Made by a program: the position numbers and the translations under genes. Below are positions 18,775 to 27,439 of a DNA stretch of 64,000 nucleotides, piece by piece. Position 1 is the stretch's first letter. The number at the start of each line of letters is the position of its first letter. The notes beneath the pieces were generated by a model. That model saw only the letters and a program-made list of their open reading frames with translations. It searched no databases and had not been told where the DNA came from. The DNA comes from Anaerolineae bacterium (lineage in GTDB: Bacteria; Chloroflexota; Anaerolineae; Aggregatilineales; Phototrophicaceae): assembly GCA_013360465.1 (NCBI GenBank), contig JABWBO010000007.1:207807-271806 (forward strand), read 5' to 3'.

Positions 18775-19407
18775 TCACGCACCCGGCGTGCGCAGCACCG
18801 CCCGCACCGGCGACCCACAGGCGGCATCCAGCTTCAGCGGCGGGGCGAACAGATCGTACACGCCGTCCGGGACATGACGCAGGAACAAGTTTTCCAGATT
18901 GGCGATTCCGTGCCGTCCAAGTTCCTTATGACCGGGAAGGTCGGTGCTGGAAGCGTCGTCGAACGAGGGGGTGTCAATGCCGATCAGCACGACACCCTGC
19001 GCCGCCAGCCAGGCGATCAGTGCCACGTCAGGGTAGGGAAACGTCGGATCCCAGGCGGAATCTACCAGGTCGCTGTAACGGGTGTGAATGAGCAGTCGCA
19101 GCACGCCCGCCAGGGAGAATCCCGGCGGGAGATCGGCGGGAGTGATCGCCCCGGTCGCTCTGGCGATGGTCACGACTCGTGCCGCGCCGATGTACGGTTC
19201 CAGGGGCAGCGCTGCCGGATGCGCTCCACCCTCCCGGTAGTGATAGGGGGCGTCGGCATGTGTGCCGATGTGCGGCGTAGTGGTCAGCGTGACGAGATTC
19301 ACCGGGTCGCCTGCCGACAGCCGAAGCGTCGGCACGGCGCGGTAAGCCGTATCGCCGGGAAAGACGGCGGTGGTTGCGGCGACCGTGCGCGTAATGTCGT
19401 ACAGCAT
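18775..19407 (-). CDS. kynB: Cyclase-family hydrolase, kynurenine formamidase-like
   Basis: Members hydrolyse N-formylkynurenine to kynurenine in tryptophan breakdown. The 210-residue protein has the metal-binding signature HIGTHADAPYHY (His-x-Gly-Thr-His-x-Asp) and the KynB-like IGIDTPSFDDASSTDLPGHKEL and ANLENLFL segments. No other kynurenine-pathway gene is in the window, so the physiological amide is uncertain. The start codon is followed by the conserved YDITRTV strand; divergent from the SDR gene at 19562. Confidence 0.8.
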   Translation of the reverse strand: MLYDITRTVAATTAVFPGDTAYRAVPTLRLSAGDPVNLVTLTTTPHIGTHADAPYHYREGGAHPAALPLEPYIGAARVVTIARATGAITPADLPPGFSLAGVLRLLIHTRYSDLVDSAWDPTFPYPDVALIAWLAAQGVVLIGIDTPSFDDASSTDLPGHKELGRHGIANLENLFLRHVPDGVYDLFAPPLKLDAACGSPVRAVLRTPGA

Positions 19408-19561
19408 GACCCGCCTTCACACTTGAACGGGCAGGAACAGGATATTCATTACCTCGCGTTCAGTATTGTACGTGCGGTCTCGTTTTATTCCCAACAGGAG
19501 GTTTGCGTGTACAATTACGCTTCGGCATTGCGGCATTCGCAGAGACTTGAAAGGGAACGAG

Positions 19562-20335
19562 ATGACCATTCCCCTTTTTGATCTGATGGGGAAAGTCGCT
19601 GTCGTGACCGGAGCCTCGCGCGGGATCGGTCAGGCAGTCGCCGAAGCCTTGAGCGGGGCGGGGGCAAAGGTCGTGATCAGCAGCCGCCGGCAGGAAAATC
19701 TTGACCCGGTGGTCGAGTCAATTCGCGCGGCAGGGGGTGAAATCACCGCCGTTGTCGCCCACAGCGGCGACCGCTCGGCGCTGCAAAGTCTGGCGCAGAC
19801 AGCGCAGGTCGCCTATGGGCGCATCGACATCCTGGTCAATAATGCGGCGACCAACCCGCATTTTGGTCCAATGCTCGACGCCGAAGACGGTCTGTGGCAG
19901 AAGACTATCGAAGTCAACATCATGGGCAATATCTGGTTGACTCAGGCGGTCGTGCCCGCCATGCGCGCGGTGGGCGGCGGCAAGATCATCAATATCGCCT
20001 CGGTGAACGGGCTGCGCCCCGGTCAGTGGCAGGGGATCTACAGCATGACCAAAGCCGCTGTCATCAGCCTGACCGAGACGCTGGCGATGGAACTGGCGGG
20101 GGATAATATCCAGGTCAACGCGGTCGCGCCGGGGCTGGTTCGCACGAAATTCGCCCGCGTACTTTGGGAGAATGAGGCGCTGTTGAAAGCCGTCACCGAT
20201 CGCACACCGGCGCACCGCATCGGCGAACCAGAGGACATCAGCGGCATCGTACTCTACCTGGCATCCGGCGCGTCGAATTTCGCCACCGGGCAGGTCTTCG
20301 TCGTGGACGGCGGTCTTTCAGTGCCGATGCTCTAG
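19562..20335 (+). CDS. Short-chain dehydrogenase/reductase
   Basis: This 257-residue classical SDR has the TGASRGIGQ cofactor loop, NNAAT, the catalytic Ser in NIASVNGL and the YSMTK Tyr-x-x-x-Lys site; the C-terminal DGG(L)S end is typical. The R-R pair after the second strand (SSRRQEN) suggests NADP(H). Substrate cannot be inferred; FabG-like and sugar dehydrogenases share these features. ATG at 19562 follows GAAAGGGA at good spacing. Confidence 0.85.
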   Translation: MTIPLFDLMGKVAVVTGASRGIGQAVAEALSGAGAKVVISSRRQENLDPVVESIRAAGGEITAVVAHSGDRSALQSLAQTAQVAYGRIDILVNNAATNPHFGPMLDAEDGLWQKTIEVNIMGNIWLTQAVVPAMRAVGGGKIINIASVNGLRPGQWQGIYSMTKAAVISLTETLAMELAGDNIQVNAVAPGLVRTKFARVLWENEALLKAVTDRTPAHRIGEPEDISGIVLYLASGASNFATGQVFVVDGGLSVPML

Positions 20336-20375
20336 CGTCTGGACTGATCATCCTAAGGAGGAAGCAACACCGACT

Positions 20376-20870
20376 ATGCGGTTGGACCTGTACACAGAAA
20401 AGTCGATTGCCGAAAGCCTCTCCGCCCTCAATGCGCGACTGCAAGCCAAAGGGTCGAGTCGCAGCAATCTGGAGGGGTGGATCGAAAAGAGCGGCACGTT
20501 TGCCGTCAGCATCACCACTCCGGTTGCCGGGAAATTTTCCAGGCGCACCACCCTGCACGGCAAGCTGGAGCGTCGCGACGGGCACACGGTCGTCCACATC
20601 GATGTGCCCAGCGGAGCCAACCGCCAGGGGATCGTCCTGATGATCGGCGCAGTCGCCCTGATCAGCATAGCGCTGATGGCGAGCAGCAATGTGATGCTGG
20701 CGCTGGCGCTGCTGCCCATCGCCGCCTACCTGTACATCCCCATGCGCGGCGACCACGACAACAGCGCCGCGCTGATCAGCGATGTGCAGCGGACCCTGAA
20801 AGCGCGAAACACGCCGCCGAAACGCCAGACCAGCGAAAAAGAGTCGGTGAGGGCGCGCGCCAAAAGCTAG
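20376..20870 (+). CDS. Two-span membrane protein of unknown function
   Basis: This 164-residue protein has a soluble N-terminal half of mixed beta character (residues 1-88), two adjacent spans (about 90-106 and 110-125) and a basic, Lys/Arg-rich tail. I do not recognise it. An AAGGAGG motif lies upstream but about 14 bases from the ATG, which is longer than usual. It sits in a plus-strand run with the SDR and the enoyl-CoA hydratase. Confidence 0.6.
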   Translation: MRLDLYTEKSIAESLSALNARLQAKGSSRSNLEGWIEKSGTFAVSITTPVAGKFSRRTTLHGKLERRDGHTVVHIDVPSGANRQGIVLMIGAVALISIALMASSNVMLALALLPIAAYLYIPMRGDHDNSAALISDVQRTLKARNTPPKRQTSEKESVRARAKS

Positions 20871-20892
20871 ACCCTAGATTAAGGATGACATC

Positions 20893-21690
20893 TTGACTCA
20901 AACATCCCCTTCAGAAAAACTGCTCATTGAACGCCGCGAGGCGGTCACCTTACTGACGATCAACCGCCCTGAAGTCCGCAACGCCGTCGATGACGAAACG
21001 ATGAATGCGCTGCACGCCGCTTTGCAGGTGTGCCACGACGACGGGACGCGCTGCGTGGTGCTGACCGGAGCGGGCGGAGCCTTTTCTGCCGGAGCCGACC
21101 TGAAGAAAGCGGCGCTGAGCGGCTTCGGTCCAGAAGATACGTTTCGCCTGCTAACCGACTGCTACGGTCCAACGCTCAAAGCCATCCGGTCCTGTCCCTG
21201 GCCCGTCCTGGCGGCGGTGGACGGCTACGCGGCGGGCATCGGCTGCGACATGGCGCTCGCCTGCGACATTCGCCTGGTCAGCGCGCGCGGCAGGTTCGCC
21301 GAGTTGTTCATCCGCATCGGCTTGATCCCGGACGGCGGCGGGACCTATCTGCTTCCGCGCATCATCGGGACGGGCAGAGCGCTGGAGATGATCCTGACCG
21401 GCGATGACGTAACCGCCGCCGAAGCGCTGCACATCGGGCTGGCGAACAAGGTCTTCCCGGTCGAGTCCTTCATGCAGGATACCCTCGCCTATGCCGAGCG
21501 CATCAGCCGACAGGCGCCTGGTTCGCTGCGGCGCGGCAAAGCCGCCCTGCTGGAGTCGCTCAACAGCAGCTACGAGGATGCGCTGGCGCGGGAAGCCGCC
21601 AACCAGCGCGATATTCTGATGTCCGAAGATGGGATGGAAGGCTTTCGCGCCTTCCTGGAGAAGCGCCCGCCGCGTTGGACGGGGCGCTGA
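20893..21690 (+). CDS. Enoyl-CoA hydratase/isomerase family protein
   Basis: This 265-residue crotonase-fold enzyme acts on a CoA thioester. The oxyanion-hole segments are GGAFSAGADLKK and the AVDGYAAGIGCDMALACD region. At the catalytic helix it reads IGLIPDGGGTYLLPRIIG, with Asp as in PaaG-type isomerases rather than the paired Glu of true hydratases, so isomerase or ring-opening chemistry is possible. The start is a TTG at 20893 preceded by AAGGA; the nearby ATG at 20885 runs into a stop. Ends at a strong hairpin. Confidence 0.82.
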   Translation: MTQTSPSEKLLIERREAVTLLTINRPEVRNAVDDETMNALHAALQVCHDDGTRCVVLTGAGGAFSAGADLKKAALSGFGPEDTFRLLTDCYGPTLKAIRSCPWPVLAAVDGYAAGIGCDMALACDIRLVSARGRFAELFIRIGLIPDGGGTYLLPRIIGTGRALEMILTGDDVTAAEALHIGLANKVFPVESFMQDTLAYAERISRQAPGSLRRGKAALLESLNSSYEDALAREAANQRDILMSEDGMEGFRAFLEKRPPRWTGR

Positions 21691-21707
21691 ACTCCGGTTA
21701 CGGCAGG

Positions 21708-21738
21708 GGTCGCCGCGTCACGTGCTGACGCGGCGACC
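21708..21738. terminator. Strong hairpin between convergent genes
   Basis: Perfect 13-bp arms (21708-21720 and 21726-21738) enclose a 5-nt loop. The site lies between the convergent enoyl-CoA hydratase and phosphatase genes and ends in TT on the plus strand. It probably terminates in both directions. Confidence 0.65.
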
Positions 21739-21749
21739 TTCAGCGCGGT

Positions 21750-22238
21750 TCAAAACCCGCGTTCTGATCGAATATAGTCGAGGAGCGCCTGGCTGCCGCG
21801 CCGAATCAGTTCATAGACCTGATCGTGCGTGTTATCGTAGTACGGGTCGGGCACTTCATCGATTCCGACCAGCCCCGCCGCCCTGGCATAGCTCAGAAAG
21901 AGACCGATCTCCGCCGTGCTGCCCGCCGACGCGCGGCGAATGTACGACAGATTCTCGCGGTCCATCGCCAGCACATAATCGAAGCGATCCAGGTCGTCCC
22001 GCTCGATCTGCCGAGAACGTCCCTCATAGGCGATACCCAACCGGCTCAACACCCGCAGCGTACCGGCGTGCGCCTTCTCGCCGACATGATAGGCGCTGGT
22101 CCCGGCGGAATCGACCTCGATTTTGCCGCTCAGACCGGCGTCCTGCACCATCTGGCAAAAGACGCCCTCTGCCATCGGCGAACGGCAGATGTTTCCCATG
22201 CAGACCATCAAAACTCTAACAGGTCGCGCTTGTGCCAC
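21750..22238 (-). CDS. Low-molecular-weight protein-tyrosine phosphatase
   Basis: This 162-residue enzyme removes phosphate from protein tyrosines. It has the P-loop CMGNICRS (Cys-x5-Arg-Ser) at residues 13-20 and the general-acid loop VPDPYY near residue 130. Such phosphatases often oppose BY-kinases of capsule export; here the kinase-like protein is 13 kb away, so the link is only a guess. Confidence 0.9.
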   Translation of the reverse strand: MAQARPVRVLMVCMGNICRSPMAEGVFCQMVQDAGLSGKIEVDSAGTSAYHVGEKAHAGTLRVLSRLGIAYEGRSRQIERDDLDRFDYVLAMDRENLSYIRRASAGSTAEIGLFLSYARAAGLVGIDEVPDPYYDNTHDQVYELIRRGSQALLDYIRSERGF

Positions 22239-22339
22239 GTATCAGCTCCGTCCAGATCAACCCAGGTCAACCAGAGAGGGCGTGATATGCTGCGCCCCCT
22301 CTGACACTTGCTGAAAAGAATGCCGGCAGGTATGCCGAT

Positions 22340-22969
22340 CTACTCCGCCGGTTTATCCGGTTCCGCGTCATCGAGGATCAGCGCGGAGTCGTCGGCTTCT
22401 ACCGAATCATCGATGATCGCCTCGGCGTCGAGTGCTTCTGTCTCTTCATGCGATGAAGCCCCCATTGGCTCGGCTGCGGGCGCTGCGTCCTGCGGCGCGC
22501 TGTCTGCCGGCGGCTCCGCCATCGGGACCTCGGCGCGCACTTCGCCGGTGATGTCCGGGCGCGTCATCGTGATCTTGCCGTCGATAAACGCCCCTTCTTC
22601 GGTGGTTAACGCCTGGGCGTGAATATCGCCCCATACCCGACCGGTGCGCAAAATCTGGACTTTCTTGCCGCTGACATTGCCGCGCACTGCGCCGGCAATC
22701 GAGATGTTGCGCGCGTTGATGTCCGCATTGATTCGCGCCGTTTCGCCAACCAGCACATTCCCGGTGATCTCCAGCGTTCCCGTGAAGTTCCCGTCGAGCC
22801 GGACGTTCGTGCTGCTGCTCAGCTTTCCATCGAGGACGCTGCTTGCGCCCAGCACCGTCTCGAAACCCACCGGCTGCTGGGCAGACACGGTCACCGGCGG
22901 CTTGCGCTCGCTAGACTGCGCCGGGGCAGGCGGCAGATCTACCTGACGACGACTGCCGAAAAACGACAT
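22340..22969 (-). CDS. Bactofilin
   Basis: Bactofilins polymerise into non-nucleotide cytoskeletal filaments at the membrane. The 209-residue protein has a Pro-rich N-terminal stretch, the beta-helical core from about residue 40 (SVLDGKLSSSTNVRLDGNF through GAFIDGKITM) with the repeated V/I-x-G-x-hydrophobic pattern, and a long acidic tail (residues 140-209, Glu/Asp/Ala-rich). The ATG at 22969 is chosen over a start 11 codons upstream because GGGAGGGG precedes it at proper distance. Confidence 0.85.
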   Translation of the reverse strand: MSFFGSRRQVDLPPAPAQSSERKPPVTVSAQQPVGFETVLGASSVLDGKLSSSTNVRLDGNFTGTLEITGNVLVGETARINADINARNISIAGAVRGNVSGKKVQILRTGRVWGDIHAQALTTEEGAFIDGKITMTRPDITGEVRAEVPMAEPPADSAPQDAAPAAEPMGASSHEETEALDAEAIIDDSVEADDSALILDDAEPDKPAE

Positions 22970-23043
22970 GGCTGTTCCCCTCCCAACCCGCAAATCCATC
23001 ATGGATTATGATCGAACCCGGACGGTGTGTAAATCCACAGTCG

Positions 23044-24744
23044 CTAGAACAACCCGACGATGCTGTCGTCCTCATCCAGATCGATCTTTTCGGCGGCGGG
23101 GTGTTCCGGTAGACCCGGCATGGTCATCATCGTCCCGCACAGCGGATAGATGAAGCCTGCGCCGACCGCCGCGCGTACCTCACGAATCGGCAGGGTGAAG
23201 CCGCTCGGCGCGCCCTTGAGCGTCGGATCATGACTGAGGCTGAGGTGCGTCTTCGCCATACAGATGGGCAGCCCGCCGAAACCGTTCGTCTCGTAGTTGG
23301 CGATCTGCTGCTCGGCGAGCGGTTCGTAGGAGACATCTGCCGCGCCATAGATTTCGCGGGCGATCGTCTCGATTTTCTCCTTGATCGACAGATCCAGTGG
23401 GTACAGGTGATGGAAGGCGTTCGGCTTGGACGCTGCCGTGACCACCATCTCGCCCAGCTCCGCCGCGCCCGCCCCGCCGTCGGTGAAGTGACGCGCCGGA
23501 GACGCGCCGAGTGCGCCGGCTTCGACAGCGATGCGCCGCACCGCTTCGATCTCTTCGGGATAGTCGCCGTCAAAGACATTGATGCCGACCACCGGCGTCA
23601 CACCGTGCTTCTTCAGGTTCGCGATGTGGCGAATCATGTTCGCCGCGCCGAACTCGACATCGGCGACATTTTTTTCCAGCATCTCCGGAGGGAGCGGCTT
23701 GCCGGCGACGACCTTGTAGCGCCCGCTGTGCGCCTTCAACGCGCGGATCGAGACGACGAGGACGGCGGCGTCCGGCTTCAGACCGCTGGCGCGGCACTTG
23801 ATGTTGAAGAACTTCTCAGCGCCGATGTCTGCCGCAAAGCCGGCTTCAGTGAACAGATATTCGGCGCTGCGGATGGCGATCTGATCCGCCAGGACGCTGG
23901 CGTTGCCATGCGCAATGTTGGCGAAGGGTCCAGCGTGAACAATCGCCGGGGTATTTTCCAAGGTTTGCAGCAGATTCGGGCGGATGGCGTCGCGCATCAA
24001 CACGGTCATCGCCCCCGCCGCGCCGATCTGCTCGGCAGTCACCGGCGCGCCGTCGAAGGTCGTGCCGATCACGATACGTCCGAAGCGCTCGCGCATGTCC
24101 TCCAGGGAAGTCGTCAGCGCCAACACCGCCATCACTTCGCTGGCGACGGCAATGTCGAAACCGGTCGTGCGCTCGTAGCCGTTTTCCACGCCGCCGCCGA
24201 CGCCGATGACGATACGCCGGAGCGCCCGGTCGCTGACATCGAGTACGCGCCGCCAGGTGATCGCATCCGGGTTGATGTTGAGCGGGTTGCCGCGCAGCAG
24301 CTTGTTGTCGATCATCGCCGCCAGCAAATTGTTGGCGGCGGTCACGGCGTGAATATCGCCGGTCAGGTGCAGATTGAAGGTCTCCATCGGCACAACCTGG
24401 GCATAGCCGCCGCCGGCAGCGCCGCCCTTGATCCCAAAGGTAGGACCCTGCGACGGTTGGCGCAGCGTGATCACCGAGGTCTTGCCGAGATGTTTCATCG
24501 CCTGCCCCAAGCCCACCGTCATGGTCGTCTTGCCTTCGCCAAGCGGAGTCGGCGTGATGGCGGTGACCAGGATGTACTTGCCTATTGGGCGGTCTTTGAG
24601 CGTATCCAGCGCGCTCAGGCGCAGCTTGGCGATATAGGGGGAGCCATACACATCAAAATCATCTTGAGTTAGACCCATCTGCGCAGCGATTTCACTGAGC
24701 GGCTTCATCTGAGCGCGTTGGGCAATTTCCAAACTGGACAACAT
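23044..24744 (-). CDS. fhs: Formate-tetrahydrofolate ligase
   Basis: FTHFS makes 10-formyltetrahydrofolate from formate, THF and ATP; it feeds one-carbon metabolism and, in acetogens, the Wood-Ljungdahl methyl branch. The 566-residue length is normal. The ATP-binding loop TPTPLGEGKTTMTVGLGQA, the RQPSQGPTFGIKGGAAGGGY signature and the closing DEDDSIVGLF are intact. The ATG at 24744 follows GAAGGGA; 29 further upstream in-frame codons are not conserved in character. No other Wood-Ljungdahl gene is nearby. Confidence 0.95.
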   Translation of the reverse strand: MLSSLEIAQRAQMKPLSEIAAQMGLTQDDFDVYGSPYIAKLRLSALDTLKDRPIGKYILVTAITPTPLGEGKTTMTVGLGQAMKHLGKTSVITLRQPSQGPTFGIKGGAAGGGYAQVVPMETFNLHLTGDIHAVTAANNLLAAMIDNKLLRGNPLNINPDAITWRRVLDVSDRALRRIVIGVGGGVENGYERTTGFDIAVASEVMAVLALTTSLEDMRERFGRIVIGTTFDGAPVTAEQIGAAGAMTVLMRDAIRPNLLQTLENTPAIVHAGPFANIAHGNASVLADQIAIRSAEYLFTEAGFAADIGAEKFFNIKCRASGLKPDAAVLVVSIRALKAHSGRYKVVAGKPLPPEMLEKNVADVEFGAANMIRHIANLKKHGVTPVVGINVFDGDYPEEIEAVRRIAVEAGALGASPARHFTDGGAGAAELGEMVVTAASKPNAFHHLYPLDLSIKEKIETIAREIYGAADVSYEPLAEQQIANYETNGFGGLPICMAKTHLSLSHDPTLKGAPSGFTLPIREVRAAVGAGFIYPLCGTMMTMPGLPEHPAAEKIDLDEDDSIVGLF

Positions 24745-25012
24745 CCCTGTTTCCCTTCTGAATCTTCCGAACCTTAACGACCATCTTTCATTTAGCGTTG
24801 ATTGTACCCTCCTTATGTAAAAATGCCGCACACCGCCTCCAGATAAGTCTGTCGCGGACCAACCAGTCCACCGCAGGGGAAACGTCGGATTTTGATCTCT
24901 GGACAGCTTTAAGGAATATGCTATGCTTCACAAAGGTAATGGTTTACACACCAACACCCACACCCTCATCTTCTTTCGTGAAAAACAGGAAACAGAGGAA
25001 TCGCGTCACGCC

Positions 25013-26290
25013 ATGAGTGTACCGGTCGTCGAGCTGGAACAGACGGAGCATCGTAACTACACGCATCTTGTCTACGACATCGCCTGGTTTGGTCTGGCGC
25101 TCGCCGCGACATCACGTTTTTTGTCGGTCTATGCCATTCGCCTGGGAGCGACGCCGGTCGATCTCGGCTGGATCGCTTCACTTCCGGCGCTGGTGCTGAT
25201 GATCTCGGCTTCTTTTGGAAGCCGCTGGCTGCGCCGCTTCAAGAACACCCGCGACGCCATGCTGCTGCCGGGGTTTGGCTTCCGCCTGCTCTTCCTGCTC
25301 CCGGTCTTCGCGCCGTTCATGCCGCCGGATATTCAGCCGCTCTGGTTGATCGCCTCCGTCACGCTGCCGGCAATCCCTCAGGGCATCGCCGGCGTGATCT
25401 TCATCATCGCGATGCGCAACTCGATCTTCGATAAACACATTCCGACCCTGCTGGCGCGTCGAGCGCTGGCGTTGAATGCGGCAATTGGCGTCGGCGCGCT
25501 CGGTTTTGGATTTCTGCTGGAACAGGTCGTCTTCCCGACCAATTATCAACTGATGTTCCTCACCGCCTTCGCCTTTGCCCTGGTCAGTATGTGGCATGTG
25601 AACCGGCTGCACATCCTCACCGAGCCGCAGCACATCCCCGCCGCGCCCAACGGTGAAGCAGCGCCCGAACCGCAGTCAACAAGCGCCTGGCGCAACCGCA
25701 AATTCCGCCGGGTCGCCTTCGTGACCGCCGTCATCCATCTGGCTTTCTTCGCCATCGTCCCGATCACCCCGCTGTATCTGGTGGACAAGCTGGGCGCGGA
25801 TGAAGGATTTATGGCGTTATTTGGTATGCTGGAACTGCTGTCTGGCGCGATTGTGTCGCTGGTCGCTCCGCGTCTGATCAGGCGGATCGGCGCGGAGAAA
25901 CTGATCGCACTGGCGATGGGCGGCACAGCGGTCGCAGCGCTGGCGATTGCCGCCGCGCCCTCGCTGCCCTTCACGCTGATCTCCGCCTTCCTCTCCGGTG
26001 GTTCGTGGACAGCGGCAGCCTCCGTTGGGTTGTGGTCGCTCTATATGGAACGCACGCCCTCAGAGCAGCCCGCCAAATACTCCACCGCATTTCACCAGGC
26101 GGTGGGTATCTCAGTCTTCATCGGTCCGATGGTGGGCAGCCTGCTGGCAAGTCATGATGTCAACCTGCTGCTGATCATCCTGCTCGGCGCGGTGCTGCGT
26201 ATCATCGCGGCGGCGTTGATCGCTTATAATCAGCGCCGCACGACCGACTATCGCAGCACTTCAGAGCAGCGGGCAGCACAGGCGGTTTAG
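25013..26290 (+). CDS. MFS transporter
   Basis: This 425-residue integral membrane protein has about twelve spans in two halves, divided by a polar loop near residue 215 (PNGEAAPEPQSTSAWRNRKFRR). The loop between spans 2 and 3 (GSRWLRRFKNTRDAM) is the usual MFS basic motif region. Substrate is unknown. The start at 25013 is a choice; GAGG lies about 12 bases upstream, and the in-frame extension to 24923 is polar and unlike a transporter. It shares a 268-bp divergent gap with fhs, in which I found no clear operator. Confidence 0.75.
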   Translation: MSVPVVELEQTEHRNYTHLVYDIAWFGLALAATSRFLSVYAIRLGATPVDLGWIASLPALVLMISASFGSRWLRRFKNTRDAMLLPGFGFRLLFLLPVFAPFMPPDIQPLWLIASVTLPAIPQGIAGVIFIIAMRNSIFDKHIPTLLARRALALNAAIGVGALGFGFLLEQVVFPTNYQLMFLTAFAFALVSMWHVNRLHILTEPQHIPAAPNGEAAPEPQSTSAWRNRKFRRVAFVTAVIHLAFFAIVPITPLYLVDKLGADEGFMALFGMLELLSGAIVSLVAPRLIRRIGAEKLIALAMGGTAVAALAIAAAPSLPFTLISAFLSGGSWTAAASVGLWSLYMERTPSEQPAKYSTAFHQAVGISVFIGPMVGSLLASHDVNLLLIILLGAVLRIIAAALIAYNQRRTTDYRSTSEQRAAQAV

Positions 26291-26922
26291 GCGGCAGGAG
26301 TCAGAGTCACTGTAGCCAGCGGCGGGGGGGGCATCATCGGCACTGCCAGACCGATATCGGCGGCGCTGGTCTCCGCCGTTGGGGACGCCAGCGGCGTCGC
26401 GCTGGCGGGTTCGGGCGTTGGCGTCGAGGTCGGCAGGATTGTGTTGGTCGGCGTCGGCGTCGGGTTGACGGCTTCGATGATGCTCTCGTGCATGTATGCC
26501 AAGTCAATGCGGCGGGTATTCGGGTTCAGGTCGAGCGTGTACCACTCACTGCCGGCTTCACGCCCCAGAACGCACATGATCGTGCCCTGATTAACCTGGG
26601 TCAGCACCCCGCCGCTGGTCGCCGGCGCATCACGGACGATGCCGGCGGGGACGCTGACGCGAAAATCCTGGCAGGTGGGCGGCGGAGTCGCCGTAGGGCG
26701 CAAAGTTGTCTGCGCCTGCGGAACCGCGCGCGTGACGCGGGCAGCCGTCGCGCTGGCGATCACTTCCGCCTGTCGCGTCGCTTCGTCCACCCCCAAGCCG
26801 CCGGTGCGAAAATACAGCTGAAGACCGTTGAAAAGGTAGTATGCGCCGAAGACCAGCGCGATGGCTATCAGGAACGCCAGAGGTGATGGTGACCGCGATC
26901 GGCTGCCGCGATACCTTCCCAT
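26287..26922 (-). CDS. Membrane-anchored SH3-like domain protein with Thr/Pro linkers
   Basis: This 211-residue protein has a basic N-terminus, one span (about residues 15-33), a Thr/Ala-rich stretch, a domain at about residues 82-150 that looks like a bacterial SH3b fold (VSVPAGIVRDAPATSGGVLTQVNQG, then GREAGSEWYTLDL), and a 60-residue Thr/Pro-rich C-terminus. It is probably exposed on the outer face and may bind cell-surface polymer. It overlaps the MFS stop by 4 bp in convergent orientation and may be co-transcribed with the receiver gene upstream. Confidence 0.6.
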   Translation of the reverse strand: MGRYRGSRSRSPSPLAFLIAIALVFGAYYLFNGLQLYFRTGGLGVDEATRQAEVIASATAARVTRAVPQAQTTLRPTATPPPTCQDFRVSVPAGIVRDAPATSGGVLTQVNQGTIMCVLGREAGSEWYTLDLNPNTRRIDLAYMHESIIEAVNPTPTPTNTILPTSTPTPEPASATPLASPTAETSAADIGLAVPMMPPPPLATVTLTPAA

Positions 26923-26941
26923 GAGAGGAATTGAGTCCTGA

Positions 26942-27307
26942 TCAGCCGATGAAGCGGCGAACCCGCTCGATCAAGCCCTGCCAGCCGTCCGGTTTGTGGT
27001 AGTAGTCATCGGCTCCGACCTCCTGTGCGCGCTGGAAATCAGCTTTGAGGTTCGAAGCGGTCAGGATGATGATGGGTATCGCCTGGGTGGATGGATCGCT
27101 CTTTATCTGCGCGCAAACCTCAAAGCCGTCGGGTTCGCCCAGACGCCCGTCCATCAGGATAAGGTCCGGTTTCGTACTCGGAAGCAGCGACAGCGCCTGA
27201 TTGCCGCTGAACGCCGTCCTGGTCGCGTAACCACTCCGTTTGAGGACCGTCTCGATCAAATCACGATTCATCTGGTCATCGTCGACGATCATTACCAGCT
27301 TGCCCAT
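26942..27307 (-). CDS. Stand-alone response regulator receiver domain
   Basis: This 121-residue protein is only a receiver: acidic pocket IVDDDQ, phospho-acceptor Asp in LILMDGRLG, Thr in IILTASN and Lys in YYHKPDG. With no output domain it likely acts by protein contact or as a phosphate relay. The kinase is not adjacent; the nearest are at 34745 and 50023. The ATG at 27307 starts at the first beta-strand. Confidence 0.88.
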   Translation of the reverse strand: MGKLVMIVDDDQMNRDLIETVLKRSGYATRTAFSGNQALSLLPSTKPDLILMDGRLGEPDGFEVCAQIKSDPSTQAIPIIILTASNLKADFQRAQEVGADDYYHKPDGWQGLIERVRRFIG

Positions 27308-27439
27308 GCTTACCGACCTATCCAAGCCCATACGCCAGAGTACTATTATAAAGCCTGTTGCGGCAGCACGAAACCATGATATATTCTCACACCGCTCGCT
27401 TACGTCGTGTAGTCCTGCACTGAGAAACGGACCGGTCTC

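Noticed and set aside
18355..19581. Long plus-strand open frame opposite the small membrane protein and formamidase genes
   Set aside because: Antisense to a gene with a clear HxGTHxD motif and lacking any domain of its own.
23230..24672. Long plus-strand open frame opposite fhs
   Set aside because: Antisense shadow of a full-length formate-tetrahydrofolate ligase; composition is Arg/Asp/His-rich and no motif is present.
24745..25012. Possible riboswitch upstream of fhs or the MFS gene
   Set aside because: I see no conserved THF, glycine or other riboswitch core and no leader terminator in this gap.
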